A DNA stretch of 64,000 nt from Acanthococcus lagerstroemiae. Taxonomy: Eukaryota; Arthropoda; Insecta; Hemiptera; Eriococcidae. The stretch lies in NCBI GenBank assembly GCA_031841125.1, contig JAJSSI010000010.1, forward strand, positions 751,001 through 815,000. Reading direction: 5' to 3'. Position 1 is the first letter of the stretch. Each line of letters starts with the position of its first letter. The notes under the pieces were generated by a model. It was not told where the DNA came from and did not search any database. It worked only from the letters and a program-made list of their open reading frames with translations. The position numbers and the translations under genes were made by a program. Positions 44,636 through 55,500 of this stretch are shown here, one piece after another.

Positions 44636-46457
44636 TTTTTGGACTCACATCCAACAACTCTTCGTCTTCATTTTCAGCTAAATGGGAAGACATATTATAC
44701 TCAATAGTGTCGCTTACATTTGCAACTGGATTTACTGGAACAACACACTGCTGTTGTTGACTTGTAGAAGCCTGCAAAATTGTGATGAATAATTTCATAT
44801 ATTCATAGTATTCAACAAAAGTTAGGTTCCCTGCAGAATAATTACGATCAATTCATCTCAATAAATGCATCACACATACGTAGTCTTCATCTAAAGTCAA
44901 AATCTGTTCTGAAATTGTGATCAGAGCTGCAGTAATGCAGTCCAAATGAATCAGAGTGAAGTTGAAGTCATGGTCAAATTCAGAGTGGAAATACTTGAAT
45001 CAGATTTTTAATGGAAACAGTCAAGATCAATGTTCCAGTCAAAGACAGCCAAGGTGATCATTAACTAAATAAAAGTCAATAATCAAAATGTTGAGTAAAA
45101 ATAGGTGTTGTAGTTTACTGTGGAAATTAGACTGAATGTCAGAGTTGAAAGTAAGTGTAACAGCATTCTAACAGAAGTCTAATTCAGGCATGAAACTAAA
45201 GTTAAAATTGAAGAGTTAGCAAAACAATTACAGCCGATGTGGAAATGGAGGTTGGACAAAGTGGAAATGAAATGGAAGTCTGCAAAGTCAAAGTTTAACT
45301 AGAATAGGGTACCACCCACTTATATAAGGACTTGTAAAGTATGGTGGAACGTGTGCTAATAGTCAGCTACAGTCTGCCCACGGAAAGATGATGGTCCTGT
45401 TTTCGTTCCAGGGTAGTAGTGGTTCTTAAAAAGGTGCAAAACTGGTCAGGTAAAACCAGGTGGCCCCCATTTAGCATTCAGAAATGCATTCGTTTCAAAA
45501 CTTGTTCACGCCTACATAGGGCCGCTGAGAAGGGGGGACGGTACTTCTTCTCCACGGGCTCAAGTTTTTTGAGGGGGCCCGCAGAGTCACAGAAATTATA
45601 ATTATCAAATAGACAATATGTCTTTTTACAAGCAAATAATTTCAGTGTAGGCCGGTAGATTTCCCCCCCCCCGCCCAGTTTGGCTCTTGGCGGCCCTGCG
45701 CCTACATCGCATTCCATTTGTGTGTATTGCATATTTTTAGATCTGTTCTAATTCCATACCCATTATGTTTACACTTGAATATGACTGCACACTTCGTTAC
45801 ATTTTGACCTGCACTGCGCACCACTGTAAAGGTGATAGTGAAAGTAAGGTAAACAACTTACTGCTCTCCATTATCTTTGTGTGAACAGACTCTATGGAAC
45901 CTTACAGCACCCATAGTGGGTATACAGAAAGACAATATACCTACCTATGACAATCACAGCCTGCTTTACATAGAGTAATGAAGAAAGTTAGTTTTTGGTA
46001 CCGGGAAGAAATTTTCTGGAGGAACGGTAGTGCCGCAGAAGAGGCCGAAAATTGATGCATTAAGTAAGGCCGAAGTATAGGCTCTCCAAACACTGGATCT
46101 GATGCCACAGAATTCACACTTCAAGATATAAGTTAGTATATCAAAGATAAAAGGGGATGTCTTTCGACGCAGCACCATCACTGTTGAAAGTAGCATGCTT
46201 TAACAGTACTCAAAGGAAACTGGCCTTATCACTCAGATTTTAATCCGGCAATAAATGTTACTATAAATTAATACTAAATTTACCTACACATTTGAGTTCA
46301 TCCTGAACTGAAAATTTACCTACATATATAGTAGGAAAAGCTTACTTACCACAGGTTCGTCGGGTTCGTTCTTCATTTGCTGATAGTAAAAACTACAAGA
46401 GACATCACCATGCCCCAGAAGCCAGTATTTTCGTGATTTTTTGGGTTTATCCGCCAT
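44636..46457 (-). CDS. Candidate small gene, unrecognised
   Basis: Exon 1 (46457-46350) encodes MADKPKKSRKYWLLGHGDVS and further to DEPV before GTAAGT. A second, phase-0 exon (44773-~44653) starts after TTTTGCAG, encodes NVSDTIEYNMSSHLAENEDE and reaches LLD before GTGAGT. The 1.6 kb intron holds a MITE (45517-45698) and purine-rich low-complexity sequence. Both exons show clean splice borders, but no domain is recognised and further exons downstream were not found. Confidence 0.35.
45517..45698. mobile_element. hAT MITE with TSD CGCCTACA
   Basis: A 182-base insert with TAGGGCCGCTGAGA and CAGGGCCGCCAAGAG (reversed) ends and exact CGCCTACA duplications (45509-45516, 45699-45706). The first base of the left end seems mutated from C to T. 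The interior holds a C10 run. Part of another copy lies at 35728-35786. Confidence 0.82.
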
Positions 46458-46994
46458 TATCCTACTAATTTACCTATTCTAACCAGAATAACACGGCACT
46501 TTACTCGCAAAATAATTATACTCGGCAAATCATAGGAGAAATGCATCAGTATGCAGTTAATGGAATGTTACCAAGTAACGCGGATGTATAACTAACAAAT
46601 ACAAACCTGCAATAAAGTAATTATATATAACTGAAACCAAAATCACCGCAAAACTAAACTGTCTTTTTCGCAAAATAACCGTTACCAAGATGTAACGAGT
46701 AACGTTTACTATCAATTCAAAAATTCAACGCACACAACAGACAAATCAGGATGCGTGCGCTGATCTTCCAGGTTATGCGTTTCTTATCCTCCACAAAGTA
46801 CAAATTATGAGGAACGCTTAGTTATCTTGAAATAGGATAAATCCAGAATAAATCACAGCTAAGTGTTATTCGTATTTTATAATATTTACCACTAATTTTC
46901 ATTAGTGTTTTCAGGGCTAGGATTATCATAATTACTGCTAACTATTCTAACACACACAATGTAAATACAAAAGGTTTGTTTTTGTATTAGTAAT

Positions 46995-47031
46995 GTTCGT
47001 AATTTAGTACTCGTGCTGCTAAATTACGAAC
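46995..47031. repeat. 13-bp perfect hairpin
   Basis: GTTCGTAATTTAG (46995-47007) is followed by an 11-base loop and its exact complement CTAAATTACGAAC (47019-47031), just past the candidate exon at 47070-47217. Confidence 0.8.
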
Positions 47032-47069
47032 ATGAAAATGTTCATCGGGTATAATTTTGTTTTATTACC

Positions 47070-47217
47070 TGTTTCATCAACGAGTAGTACATCATACCGA
47101 ACTCCCGTTCCAGTTTGGATTGAGGTACTGTTCATTTTATGAACAACAGCGATTACTTCAATGAGACCGCGTTCGATAATAAATGCGTCTCCAAGGCGCA
47201 TGTCATTGATTGACATA
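47070..47217 (-). CDS. Candidate first exon, unrecognised
   Basis: A minus-strand ATG opens MSINDMRLGDAFIIERGLIE and continues through VIAVVHKMNSTSIQTG and RYDVLLVDET to a CAG|GTAATA donor at about 47070. The composition is protein-like and free of low complexity. No domain is recognised, and the gene could be linked to the exon starting at 46457 or stand alone. Confidence 0.3.
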
Positions 47218-47873
47218 TTTACCAGAAAAAACAACAAAAGAATGAGAAAATCACAAATAATTTATTAGCTGGAATTCGGTATTGATTGACGGAATTCGAA
47301 TATTTGAAAGTAAAGATTGTTGAGTTCTTAAAGAGTAGAAGTGAATTTGTAACTTTGCAAGAAATACCACACTACAACAATTATACAACTCCGAACTCCC
47401 TAAATGCGCAACATTGGAATCATCCACCACGGCCAGGCGAATGTGTTAGGAGCCGGTTCACGATGACACATTTGCATTAGAATTCTACAGATTACTATAG
47501 TTACACACGTGTATAATAAGCCACCATTTTAATTCACAGTGCGCCTAATCGTTCATTTAGACACAATCATGTGAAAAGAGTTCTGTTCAAAGTCGTCTCG
47601 TGACAGATTTGGTTTAGTCGTAAATTGTTCGAAACGACTGGAAACCCATCCAAAAAGTAATTTATGATGGTTTTAAGGCACAGAAATTATTTTCCTCTTT
47701 ACTATTCAACTCGGTCTATTCCTGAACCTTAAGTATTGTTAGTTAAGGATTTTGACGAAATCGATGCAAAATTGACTACGCGGTACGTTCCGCATAGTCG
47801 GATTTGGCATCCACAGATACAGTTGGAGTCCAAATGGCGGACGATCGTACTTGTATTCTTGTATATAATATAA

Positions 47874-48164
47874 TTCGGGCCGGTCAGCGCTAGTGTGGCG
47901 CACAAAGAAAACGCGACAACTGATTTGCGGTGCGGGTGGTGGGCGGAAGCTTTCGTTAAATCGATCAAAATCACTTTTTATATAAGAAGGTAACTTCTAG
48001 GAAATCTTACGCTGTACAAATTTTGTTATTTTAATTTTTTCGCTAAATGGCTTCGTCCTCGACTTATTTTGAGACAACTCTATACACATTCAAATAGGAA
48101 AATCGTCCTGATCCCGTTTTCAATTTTGCCGATTGTAGCGCTCCTAGCGGATGACCGGCCCGAA
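47874..48164. mobile_element. MITE with TTCGGGCCGGTCA ends
   Basis: A 291-base element with 13-base perfect inverted ends (TTCGGGCCGGTCA) extended by GCGCTAG/CCGCTAG, lying in TATA-rich flanks that hide any TA duplication. It separates two copies of another repeat (47.5 and 48.2 kb). Confidence 0.65.
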
Positions 48165-48220
48165 TATACAGAGCTTCAGTTTCAGTAAGGATCTAAGGAT
48201 ACTATAGCTACACCCGGGTA

Positions 48221-48341
48221 TAATGAGCCGCCATTTTAATTTCCACTCCACCCGTCGATGACGAATTGATTAGGCGGCGCGCTCCGCATAGTCGGATTCA
48301 AGATCCATGGGCGGAGTGGGAATCAAAATGGCGGTTCATTA
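48221..48341. repeat. Inverted repeat with ~33-base arms (GCCGCCATTTTAATT family)
   Basis: The arm TAATGAGCCGCCATTTTAAT continuing to CCACCC (48221-48253) pairs with 48309-48341 with a few mismatches. The left arm and the CGCATAGTCGGATT core recur at 47515-47550 and 47785-47850, so two copies of one short element flank the MITE at 47874. Confidence 0.6.
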
Positions 48342-48374
48342 GTATTCCTAGTTTCAGTGATGCGAATGCCCCGT

Positions 48375-48536
48375 ACTGCCGTCCAAAAAATAATTGACAT
48401 ATGTTCTATATGGGTCACAACGGAACATACATCAAATTATTTTTTCTTATGGAGACTACCGTGTTAAATTGACGTATGTTCTATCATGGGCCACCATTGA
48501 ACAGTGAACATACATCAATTATTTTTTGGACAGCAG
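48375..48536 (+). mobile_element. Short MITE, copy 2, with four TTGACGTATGTTC words
   Basis: A 162-base element with CTGCCGTCCAAAAAATAATT and CTGCTGTCCAAAAAATAATT (reversed) ends, almost identical to the reverse complement of 42623-42785. CGTA precedes and CGTT follows it. Confidence 0.8.
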
Positions 48537-48707
48537 CGTTGTAAACAAATTGACGTTGGTCCTAATATTATTTTGGTTTTGTTTTATCAATGCCAGTGTA
48601 GGAAGTTGGCGCAACAACGAACAGAACATGGCAAACACCCTCTTACTGCCTCGCTATCTGCGAGGTAGCTTGTTTTTATTTATTGTATTTGAAGGTTCGG
48701 CGGATAC

Positions 48708-49179
48708 TAGTGATGGCAAAAGTATCGATACATATCGATATTTCAGCTGTTCGGCTCGATATTCCGATATTTTAAAAATATTGATACATATCGATATTGT
48801 TCTGAAATTTGAAAAGTTATACATAAAAAGTCAAAAAGTCAAATCGTAAAGAAAAAAATTAAAAATTACTTATTCTCCCTCGTCAATTTAGAATTTATTT
48901 GTTTTAGGTTTTACTTTACTACTTGTGTGACTTTGTCTCGTGTCAAGTGTTCCGTCAATTCAGAATTTAATTGTTTCAAGTTTTACTTTTAGTATGTACT
49001 AGGTACATAGGTTTAGTTTGTGTGACTTTGTCTTGTGTCAAGTGTTCGCTTTGTTCTTCTCATTTACGTAATTCGGAGTAAGGAAATTAATATGGATATT
49101 AATATCGATATTATCGATACTCGCTTGAAAAATATCGATGTGTATCGATATTGAAAATTCTTCAATATTGACATCACTA
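48708..49179. mobile_element. hAT MITE with TATCGATA-rich ends, TSD GCGGATAC
   Basis: A 472-base insert bounded by exact GCGGATAC duplications (48700-48707, 49180-49187). The ends are imperfect inverted repeats starting TAGTGATGGCAA and TAGTGATGTCAA, and each carries several TATCGATA or close words. Inside, an imperfect direct duplication (CGTCAATTTAGAATTTA ... GTCAAGTGTTC) spans 48883-49056. No coding sequence is present. Confidence 0.85.
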
Positions 49180-49197
49180 GCGGATACTGAAGTAATA

Positions 49198-49560
49198 ATC
49201 TACTATATAAAAGCAAATGTATGTCTGTTTGTGTGTTTGTTTGTTCGAGGTTAGCGGCTGAACCGTAAGAGCTGGGGGGTTCGAACTTTCTGGATGTGTT
49301 CGTATGAATCCGGAATAGGTTTTAGGCTATAACCGGTACCCTAATTAGGAGAGGAGCCTCAACATTTTGTCCCCCCTGGCCCCCCTAATTCTCTTTTGAA
49401 CTTGAACTTTTTACAATTGTTGTAAATCGAACTTTTTCACACTTTGTCAAAATTTGGCGGCTGTAACTGTCTCTCTTCAGAAATTGTTGGGGAGTTGAAA
49501 ATCTGAAATTTCCAAAACGAGCTCAAAATGCCTTATTATTACGTTCACAGCTGATTGAAT
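49198..49560 (+). mobile_element. Helitron-like 5' end or related repeat
   Basis: TCTACTATATAAAAGCAAAT followed by GTATGTCTGTTTGTGTG and a stretch with GGCTGAACCGTAAGAGC resembles a class of dispersed insect repeats whose starts (TCTA-TATAAAA) look like Helitron 5' ends. No Rep/helicase or 3' hairpin-CTRR end was found, so the identity is tentative. Confidence 0.35.
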
Positions 49561-50299
49561 GTGATCTTTATTCCTGAATATAGTTTCCTACCCATTTATG
49601 CACCCCATAGTCCATTTTCAATCCCCATATCACCTCAAAAAGCTCAAAATTCCAATTTTTGAAAAGTATTCCTAGATTCTCTTCTAATTATCCGATTGAA
49701 TTTTTGAAAGCACGGTCATCTTCGTCTGAATAACACACACGTGAACCTATTGAACGCAAATTAATTCGAACACTCTGATCCAGCGCAACGCCAGATTAAG
49801 CAAATCCATATCTTAAAGTTGCGCGCGTAACAAAATCGTTGTTGTGCGAGAGAATTTCCAGTAACCCCGCGCTACACTGCTGCCCTTACAACGAATATAC
49901 GTACATGCGAACACACGCACACACACACATAGAAGATAGACCAGTATTCTGCGAAAAGGTAAAACCTGTTGTGTGTGATGCTCTTTCTTTGTCATTCTCC
50001 CCAATTGTGTAAGGAACCCTTGGTAGCAGTGACCCTGTCTGTTTTAAATACATTAACAACTTAAAAATAGTCCATTCCTGTTTCAAAATCACGTTCAATG
50101 GGTATAGGTAAATGTCTGAAAACAGCATAATATCTCTGAAAAGCGAAACGGATGCTACTGTATGCAAAACAAAGGAACAGTAAGGTTAAAAGACAAACAA
50201 ATGGTGAGATAAGAAGAGAGATGTCATGAATGGCCATGTTTTGAAAATTTTAAAACGTTCTCTTAGTGGTTTTTTGTAACCTTTCTTTTATTTTGAAAT

Positions 50300-51610
50300 C
50301 CTTTCCAGATCGACAGAGAAGTCAGGCAGGGCGACCAGCTAACCCCAAATTTGTTCAACTGTGTTTTCTGAGCATCAGGTATTTGGAAGTCTTAGTTGAG
50401 AGTGGAAATGAGTCAACATTAATAAGGAAACAATAAGTTGCTGTTCGTTTGAAAAAGGACGTGGTACTGCAATGAGTTAGAAAAATGGCTGAAGAATTTA
50501 TAGAAAAAAGTAGGGTTAGAAGAGGGGAAGGATATCAAGAAGGGTGAAGAAACTAAACAGCGACTGCATGTGACTGGATCGGGGTCTAAAAGGGTGGGCA
50601 GGGAAGCAGGGAGCTTGATGTGTTTGCGGAGTGAGTTGCAAGCCAGGCACGATGGGAGAATGTGAGGGGTCTTTGGAATCACAGAGGAAACAAGTGGGGG
50701 ACTCCATACCCGACAGAAGGAAGCAGTAGGTTAGTTTGATGTAAACTATGCCTAGGTGAGTCGGAATAGATTTAATCCTGCGCGCGGACGATGTATCAGG
50801 GAGTGGAGATAGAGCGAATGATTTAACGGGAAGAGGTTTGGAATAGGACATGGACCATTTTTCCTGCCACTGAGCGAGAATCGTGTTTCAGAGGAGGTAT
50901 TTTACACCGGAAGCAAGGGCGACTGGGGAGGACCGGCAGGCCAGGGTGGGGTTTTTGGTTGCGACATGCACCAGTTCGTTACCTTGAATCTCAATGTGTC
51001 CAACAAGTCAGACGAGGGAGAGGAAGCCACCATTTTAGGAGAAGGAGTGGTATAGGAGATGGATACGCTGAATGATGGAGTTGAGGGTGTAGAGGTAAAT
51101 AGTAGCTAGTCAAGGGACTCAGTAAACAGGAGACTGGTAGTGGGTAGAGGGGAGGTGTTCAGGAATGATATTAGGCAAAGGAGGATTTCTGTGAGTTCGG
51201 CAGTGAAGATGGACTGGGTTGGCTTCAGTCTGAAATGGGAGACAACCGTTGATAGAGTAAGACTCCGGACTCTGTTGGACAGGAAATTGAACAAACTAAA
51301 GTATTCATGTACCTTGGTCAACTACGAGCACCAGAAAACAGATTAGATGAGGAACTAACTTGGAGGTTAAGAGCAGCCGGGAAAACTATTGGTCGCCGAA
51401 ATAAATTTACAAGGGGAAATTTTAAACAGAAACAAAATCTGCAAACTTATTGCCCAATACCAGCCTTACCATATAAAGCCTAATCCTGGGCAACAACCTA
51501 AATCCACGTCAACAGACTGAGAAGTACAGAAAGAAGAATAGAAAGAAACTTAATTTAAAACTGAGGCATGAAGTTTCAACTCAACAGATAAGACCATTAA
51601 CGGGGATGGA
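50300..51610 (+). pseudogene. RTE-like LINE fragments split by another LINE
   Basis: Two plus-strand blocks belong to one reverse transcriptase: IDREVRQGDQLTPNLFNCVF at about 50310-50372 (motif 4, RQGD-x-L-x-P-x-LF) and VGQEIEQTKVFMYLGQLRAP, LDEELTWRLRAAGKTIG, ALPYKA and RLRSTERRIERNL at 51265-51560 (the FKYLG and post-RT region). The intervening 0.85 kb reads as a different LINE on the minus strand. The catalytic F-A-D-D motif is missing, lost at the insertion or by truncation. FKYLG-type sequence with E-R-x-x-x-R-x-L points to RTE or a related clade. Confidence 0.65.
50420..51260 (-). pseudogene. R1/Jockey-type LINE RNase H and C-terminus, inserted in the RTE fragment
   Basis: The minus strand encodes VVSHFRLKPTQSIFTAELTE and LLFTESLD (RNase H core with the typical S-I-F-T-A-E-L), VGHIEIQGNELVHVATKN (the H-x-x-I-x-G-N-E-x-x-D helix, Asp replaced by His), then W-Q-E-K-W, PTHLGIVYIKLTYCFLLSG, and a CFLC ... 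HILPSC tail spread over two frames. The frameshift near 50690 and lost Asp show a dead copy. It lies exactly between the two halves of the RTE-like LINE. Confidence 0.7.
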
Positions 51611-52166
51611 GGACCAGGGTTGCCAAGTGATAATCACAAAAATCCGTAGATACGCCTGAAAAAAAATCCGTATGTACCCAAAAAATCCGTATGGCAACAA
51701 AAATCGAAATTTTCGCCACTAGGAGCACTACAGTTCACTTCTCATTATTGTCAGTACTATCAGCGGTTTCAGCTATTTTTTATTTACATAAGTAGATGAA
51801 TAAATGAATGGAAACGATAAATAGAACTTATAATGGATTTAAAGAAATTGGTAAAATAATCTTCTTTTGGCCCCTGTCTGAAGTCTGAACTCGTCAAACT
51901 GCACAGGATAGTAGATAGTACTGATGCTCGCCTGGAGCCTTGGTACAAAATAAAAGGACTTACAATGTACATGATACATGTTTCAAGATTGATGCTGTCT
52001 TCATGAGACAATCTGAGTGAGATCTATAAATTATCTGAAACATGAGCGCATCATTCATTAATAAATTGGAAATAATGAACGAATACTGTGAGGATATGCA
52101 TGATCATTAATAAATTGAAAATAATGAAAGAATACTGTGAGGATATGTACGATGAAATATAATTTT
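51610..52166. other. Flank with a MITE-like start and a 49-base tandem repeat
   Basis: CAGGGTTGCCAAG at 51612 resembles a common insect MITE terminus, but no partner end was found. Two 49-base units (52056-52104, 52105-52153) beginning CATTAATAAATTG repeat with a few differences, directly before the BEL insertion. Confidence 0.6.
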
Positions 52167-52342
52167 TGTTAAGATTACTTTTGCAGAGTACTGTTATCTT
52201 TAAAGATAATAATTTCCGTCGTAACTAGTTTTCGTTTGTACCTACACGTTTGATCAGTCCATAACATGTTTCGTGTACGGTCGTTTACAATACAGTTCCT
52301 TACACACTCGTCTAATGATTTTTTCGCATTTCATAATTAACA
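52167..52342 (+). repeat. 5' LTR of the BEL element
   Basis: 176 bases beginning TGTTAAGATTAC and ending ATAATTAACA, preceded by the target duplication ATTTT (52162-52166). It differs from the 3' LTR at one position (CACGTTTGATC versus CACGTTCGATC). Confidence 0.95.
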
Positions 52343-52524
52343 ATTTTGGTCCTCCGTGCTGGTATAATTATATATCCAGTGATGTTAGTGTTAGTGGGTG
52401 TTAGATCGCTAGCTAATACGCGATCTCACCATCAAGTTTTCGCGATTTCATTCGCTTAAGCACTTCAATAAAGTGCATCTCGATTTGTTTTCGTCTCGCG
52501 TGTACACTCGTAAAAGCTAAAAGT

Positions 52525-55500
52525 ATGTCGCTGTTCTCAACCGATCAAAGATGTCGAAGGAGAGCTATCATCAGAAGTTTCGAATCGGTGAGAGAAATCC
52601 TTTCGTCTACACTGATCACCCAAGAAGATCTCGTCCTCGCTCGAATGACTCTAAAGGAAACTGCAGAAACGGTCGATGAATTTTTCAATGTAGCGGTTGA
52701 AGAAATCACAAAACTCGAAAACGAAAAGGAAGACTCTCAAAACTTAGAAGATGCCTACTTAGATGAACACGCCTCGCTCGGAAAAACACTGTGTCTGCTA
52801 AGAGCTAAAGTGGGTTGCGAACTGAACAAGCTTCCTCCGGCTAAGGTCTCAGACTCGTCTCGTTCTCGTCACTCAATTTTGAACACAGGCTTTCATGCTT
52901 GCGACTCGAACTCAATCGCCGGAATAAAAGTACCCGATATTGTTATACCGAAATTCGACGGCGATTTGCGAAAATACCATGATTGGTCCACGATGTTTAA
53001 AAACATGGTACACGAAAACGATAAGTTCGAAATAATACAGAAGCTGTATTATTTGAAAACCTCATTAACTGACGAAGCCGCGGAGGTGTTACGTGATACA
53101 CCCATGGACCCGAATGCTTACGAAGATGCCTGGAATGAAGTTCAGAAAACGTTCGATGACAAACGTGAGATTATTGCCTGCCACTTTGCAGACATCATGA
53201 ACCTGAATCCTATCAAGGAAACCGAAATCCGTCAGGCGACAACCAAGATCTCAGCTAGCATTCGCGGGCTCAAAATTAATGGTTTGAATACTGAAGCTTT
53301 ATCGCCAATGATTTGTTACATCGTCGCAGGGAAGCTCGATAAAAATCTTCGGAAAGAATGGGAACGTTCTATTAAAGACAACTCTCGTTATCCTTCGGTT
53401 GAGCAACTTAATGAGTTTTTGAAAAATGTAAGTCACGCTAATAGTCGAGTTCTCGGAGAGAGGTCGTCGCAACTAAAAGCTGATGCCTCGAAGTCTATGT
53501 CATCGAAGTCTTCTGAAAAGTCGTTTAATCAAAGGGATAAGAAAACCGCGTTCAATGTACAGTCAACGCCCAGACGAATCATCAGTTGCGCCTGCTGCGG
53601 AGAGGCCCACTATATCTCGTACTGTGCTCGGTTCTTGGAAAAAAGCATCGCGGACCGACATAATTTTGTAAAAGAAAAACAGCTTTGTTTCAATAGCCTA
53701 AGACCAGGTCACCGCATGGGTGAATGTCGCTCCTCGAAATGTCGGAGCTGCGCAAAAGCTCATCATACCCTCCTGCATAGGGAGAAAAATCCCGAAACTA
53801 TCAGATCCAAGGGTGCCAGTCCAGAAGAGAAGTCTCCTACTGACACACCCAAGGAAACAGCGAAGCCTAAGCCTGCGTACTCAGGCGTTGTACACACGTC
53901 CCGAGTTTGCCTACTGCCGTCAGCCATTGTGTTGGTCATGATTAACGAAAAACCAGTGAAGGTACGAGCCCTGCTGGACACTTGCTCCGAAGCTAATCTA
54001 GTGGCAGAGGAGTTTGTACGAAGAAACCGCATACGGCTGTCAAGGTCATCGTCCATCATTGCTGGAGTGACGAGCGATGAAGTTCACTCCACACACTCTG
54101 CTACCCTGTCTATCAAGTCAAGGTTCAACAACTTCTGCTTCAACATGTCAGCCAACGTCATACCGCGTATTCCATACCAAGTAGATGATGCAGCCATCGG
54201 TAAGTTAACCACATTGTTCTCAGACATTAACTTGGCCGATTCCTCACTCGAGTACAGAGAAGTGGATCTCATTATTGGGGTAGAATACACGAATGTTTGT
54301 CTTCTTGGTGAAAAAAGAATGCTCAATCATTTATGCTTAGAGAAATCTCAGTTTGGTTGGATAGTGTCGGGTGCGCTCAACACGTCCTTAGGCTCGAATG
54401 TACAGTACTGCAGTTTAATCACAGATGTTGAGACTGAGTTAAGAAAGTTTTGGGAAGTGGAAGAAGTTGAACTCCCGAAGACGCGCCACGTAGAGTATGA
54501 CCTAACTGAAAGGCATTTTATCGAGAATGTGAGGCGACTGGCGAATGGACAGTTCAGCGTTTCTCTCCCGTTTAAGAAGGATCGTTGTGAAGTTGCTAAT
54601 ACCTATAGAAGAGCCCTGTCAGCCTTATGCTACAGCGAGAAAAACCATCCACCGTCTGTGCGTAGTCTGTATTCTGACTTCATGAAAGAATACATCGAAT
54701 TGGGTCACATGGAGCGTGTTCCCGAGGCCGAGCTGACTCTACCAAATCGCTATTACTTACCGCATCATTGTGTAATACGTCCATCCAGCCTAACTACCAA
54801 GCTGCGCGTAGTTTTTAATGCCTCGGCGAAGGATGTTTCTGGTTGTTCCTTAAATGAAGCCTTGAGAATTGGTCCTCCAATTCAGCCAGACCTGTTCGAC
54901 CTTTTGCTGAAATTTCGTCGCTATCCCGTGGCTTTTACTGCCGATGTTTCAAAAATGTATCGGTGCATCATGATCAACTCGGAAGATCGTGACATGCAGC
55001 GTATCTTGTGGAGAAACAACCCGTCTGAACCCGTTCTCACTTACCGCTTGACAACAGTAACTTATGGCACAGCTCCTGCCTCATATTTGGCAACCAAGTG
55101 TCTCCAAGTGCTAGCAAATGAAATACGTTCTCAGTTCCCCGAAGAAGCTGAAGCTATTGATTCAGAATTCTATATGGACGACTTGATGTCTGGCGCGGAT
55201 ACAGCAGAAAGGGCGATTCAAAAGCAGCGTATCATTCACAAAACCTTGTTGGAGGCCAGATTCCCCCTCCGAAAATACACGTCCAATTCTGCTGAAGTAT
55301 TAAAGGCCATTGACCAACAACTCGTAGACAAGCATAGAATCCTGAAGTTTGATGCTGAGAACTGTGTGTCCATCCTGGGACTACAATGGAATCCCATTAA
55401 AGACGAATTCAGCGTGAACGTTAAACTCACACCTTTACCTGAATTAGCCACACTCACGAAAAGGATGTTGTGCTCATTCACTGCTAAGGTCTTCGACCCA

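Noticed and set aside
51612..51780. MITE starting CAGGGTTGCCAAG
   Set aside because: Only one end resembles a known type of terminus; no inverted partner or duplication found.
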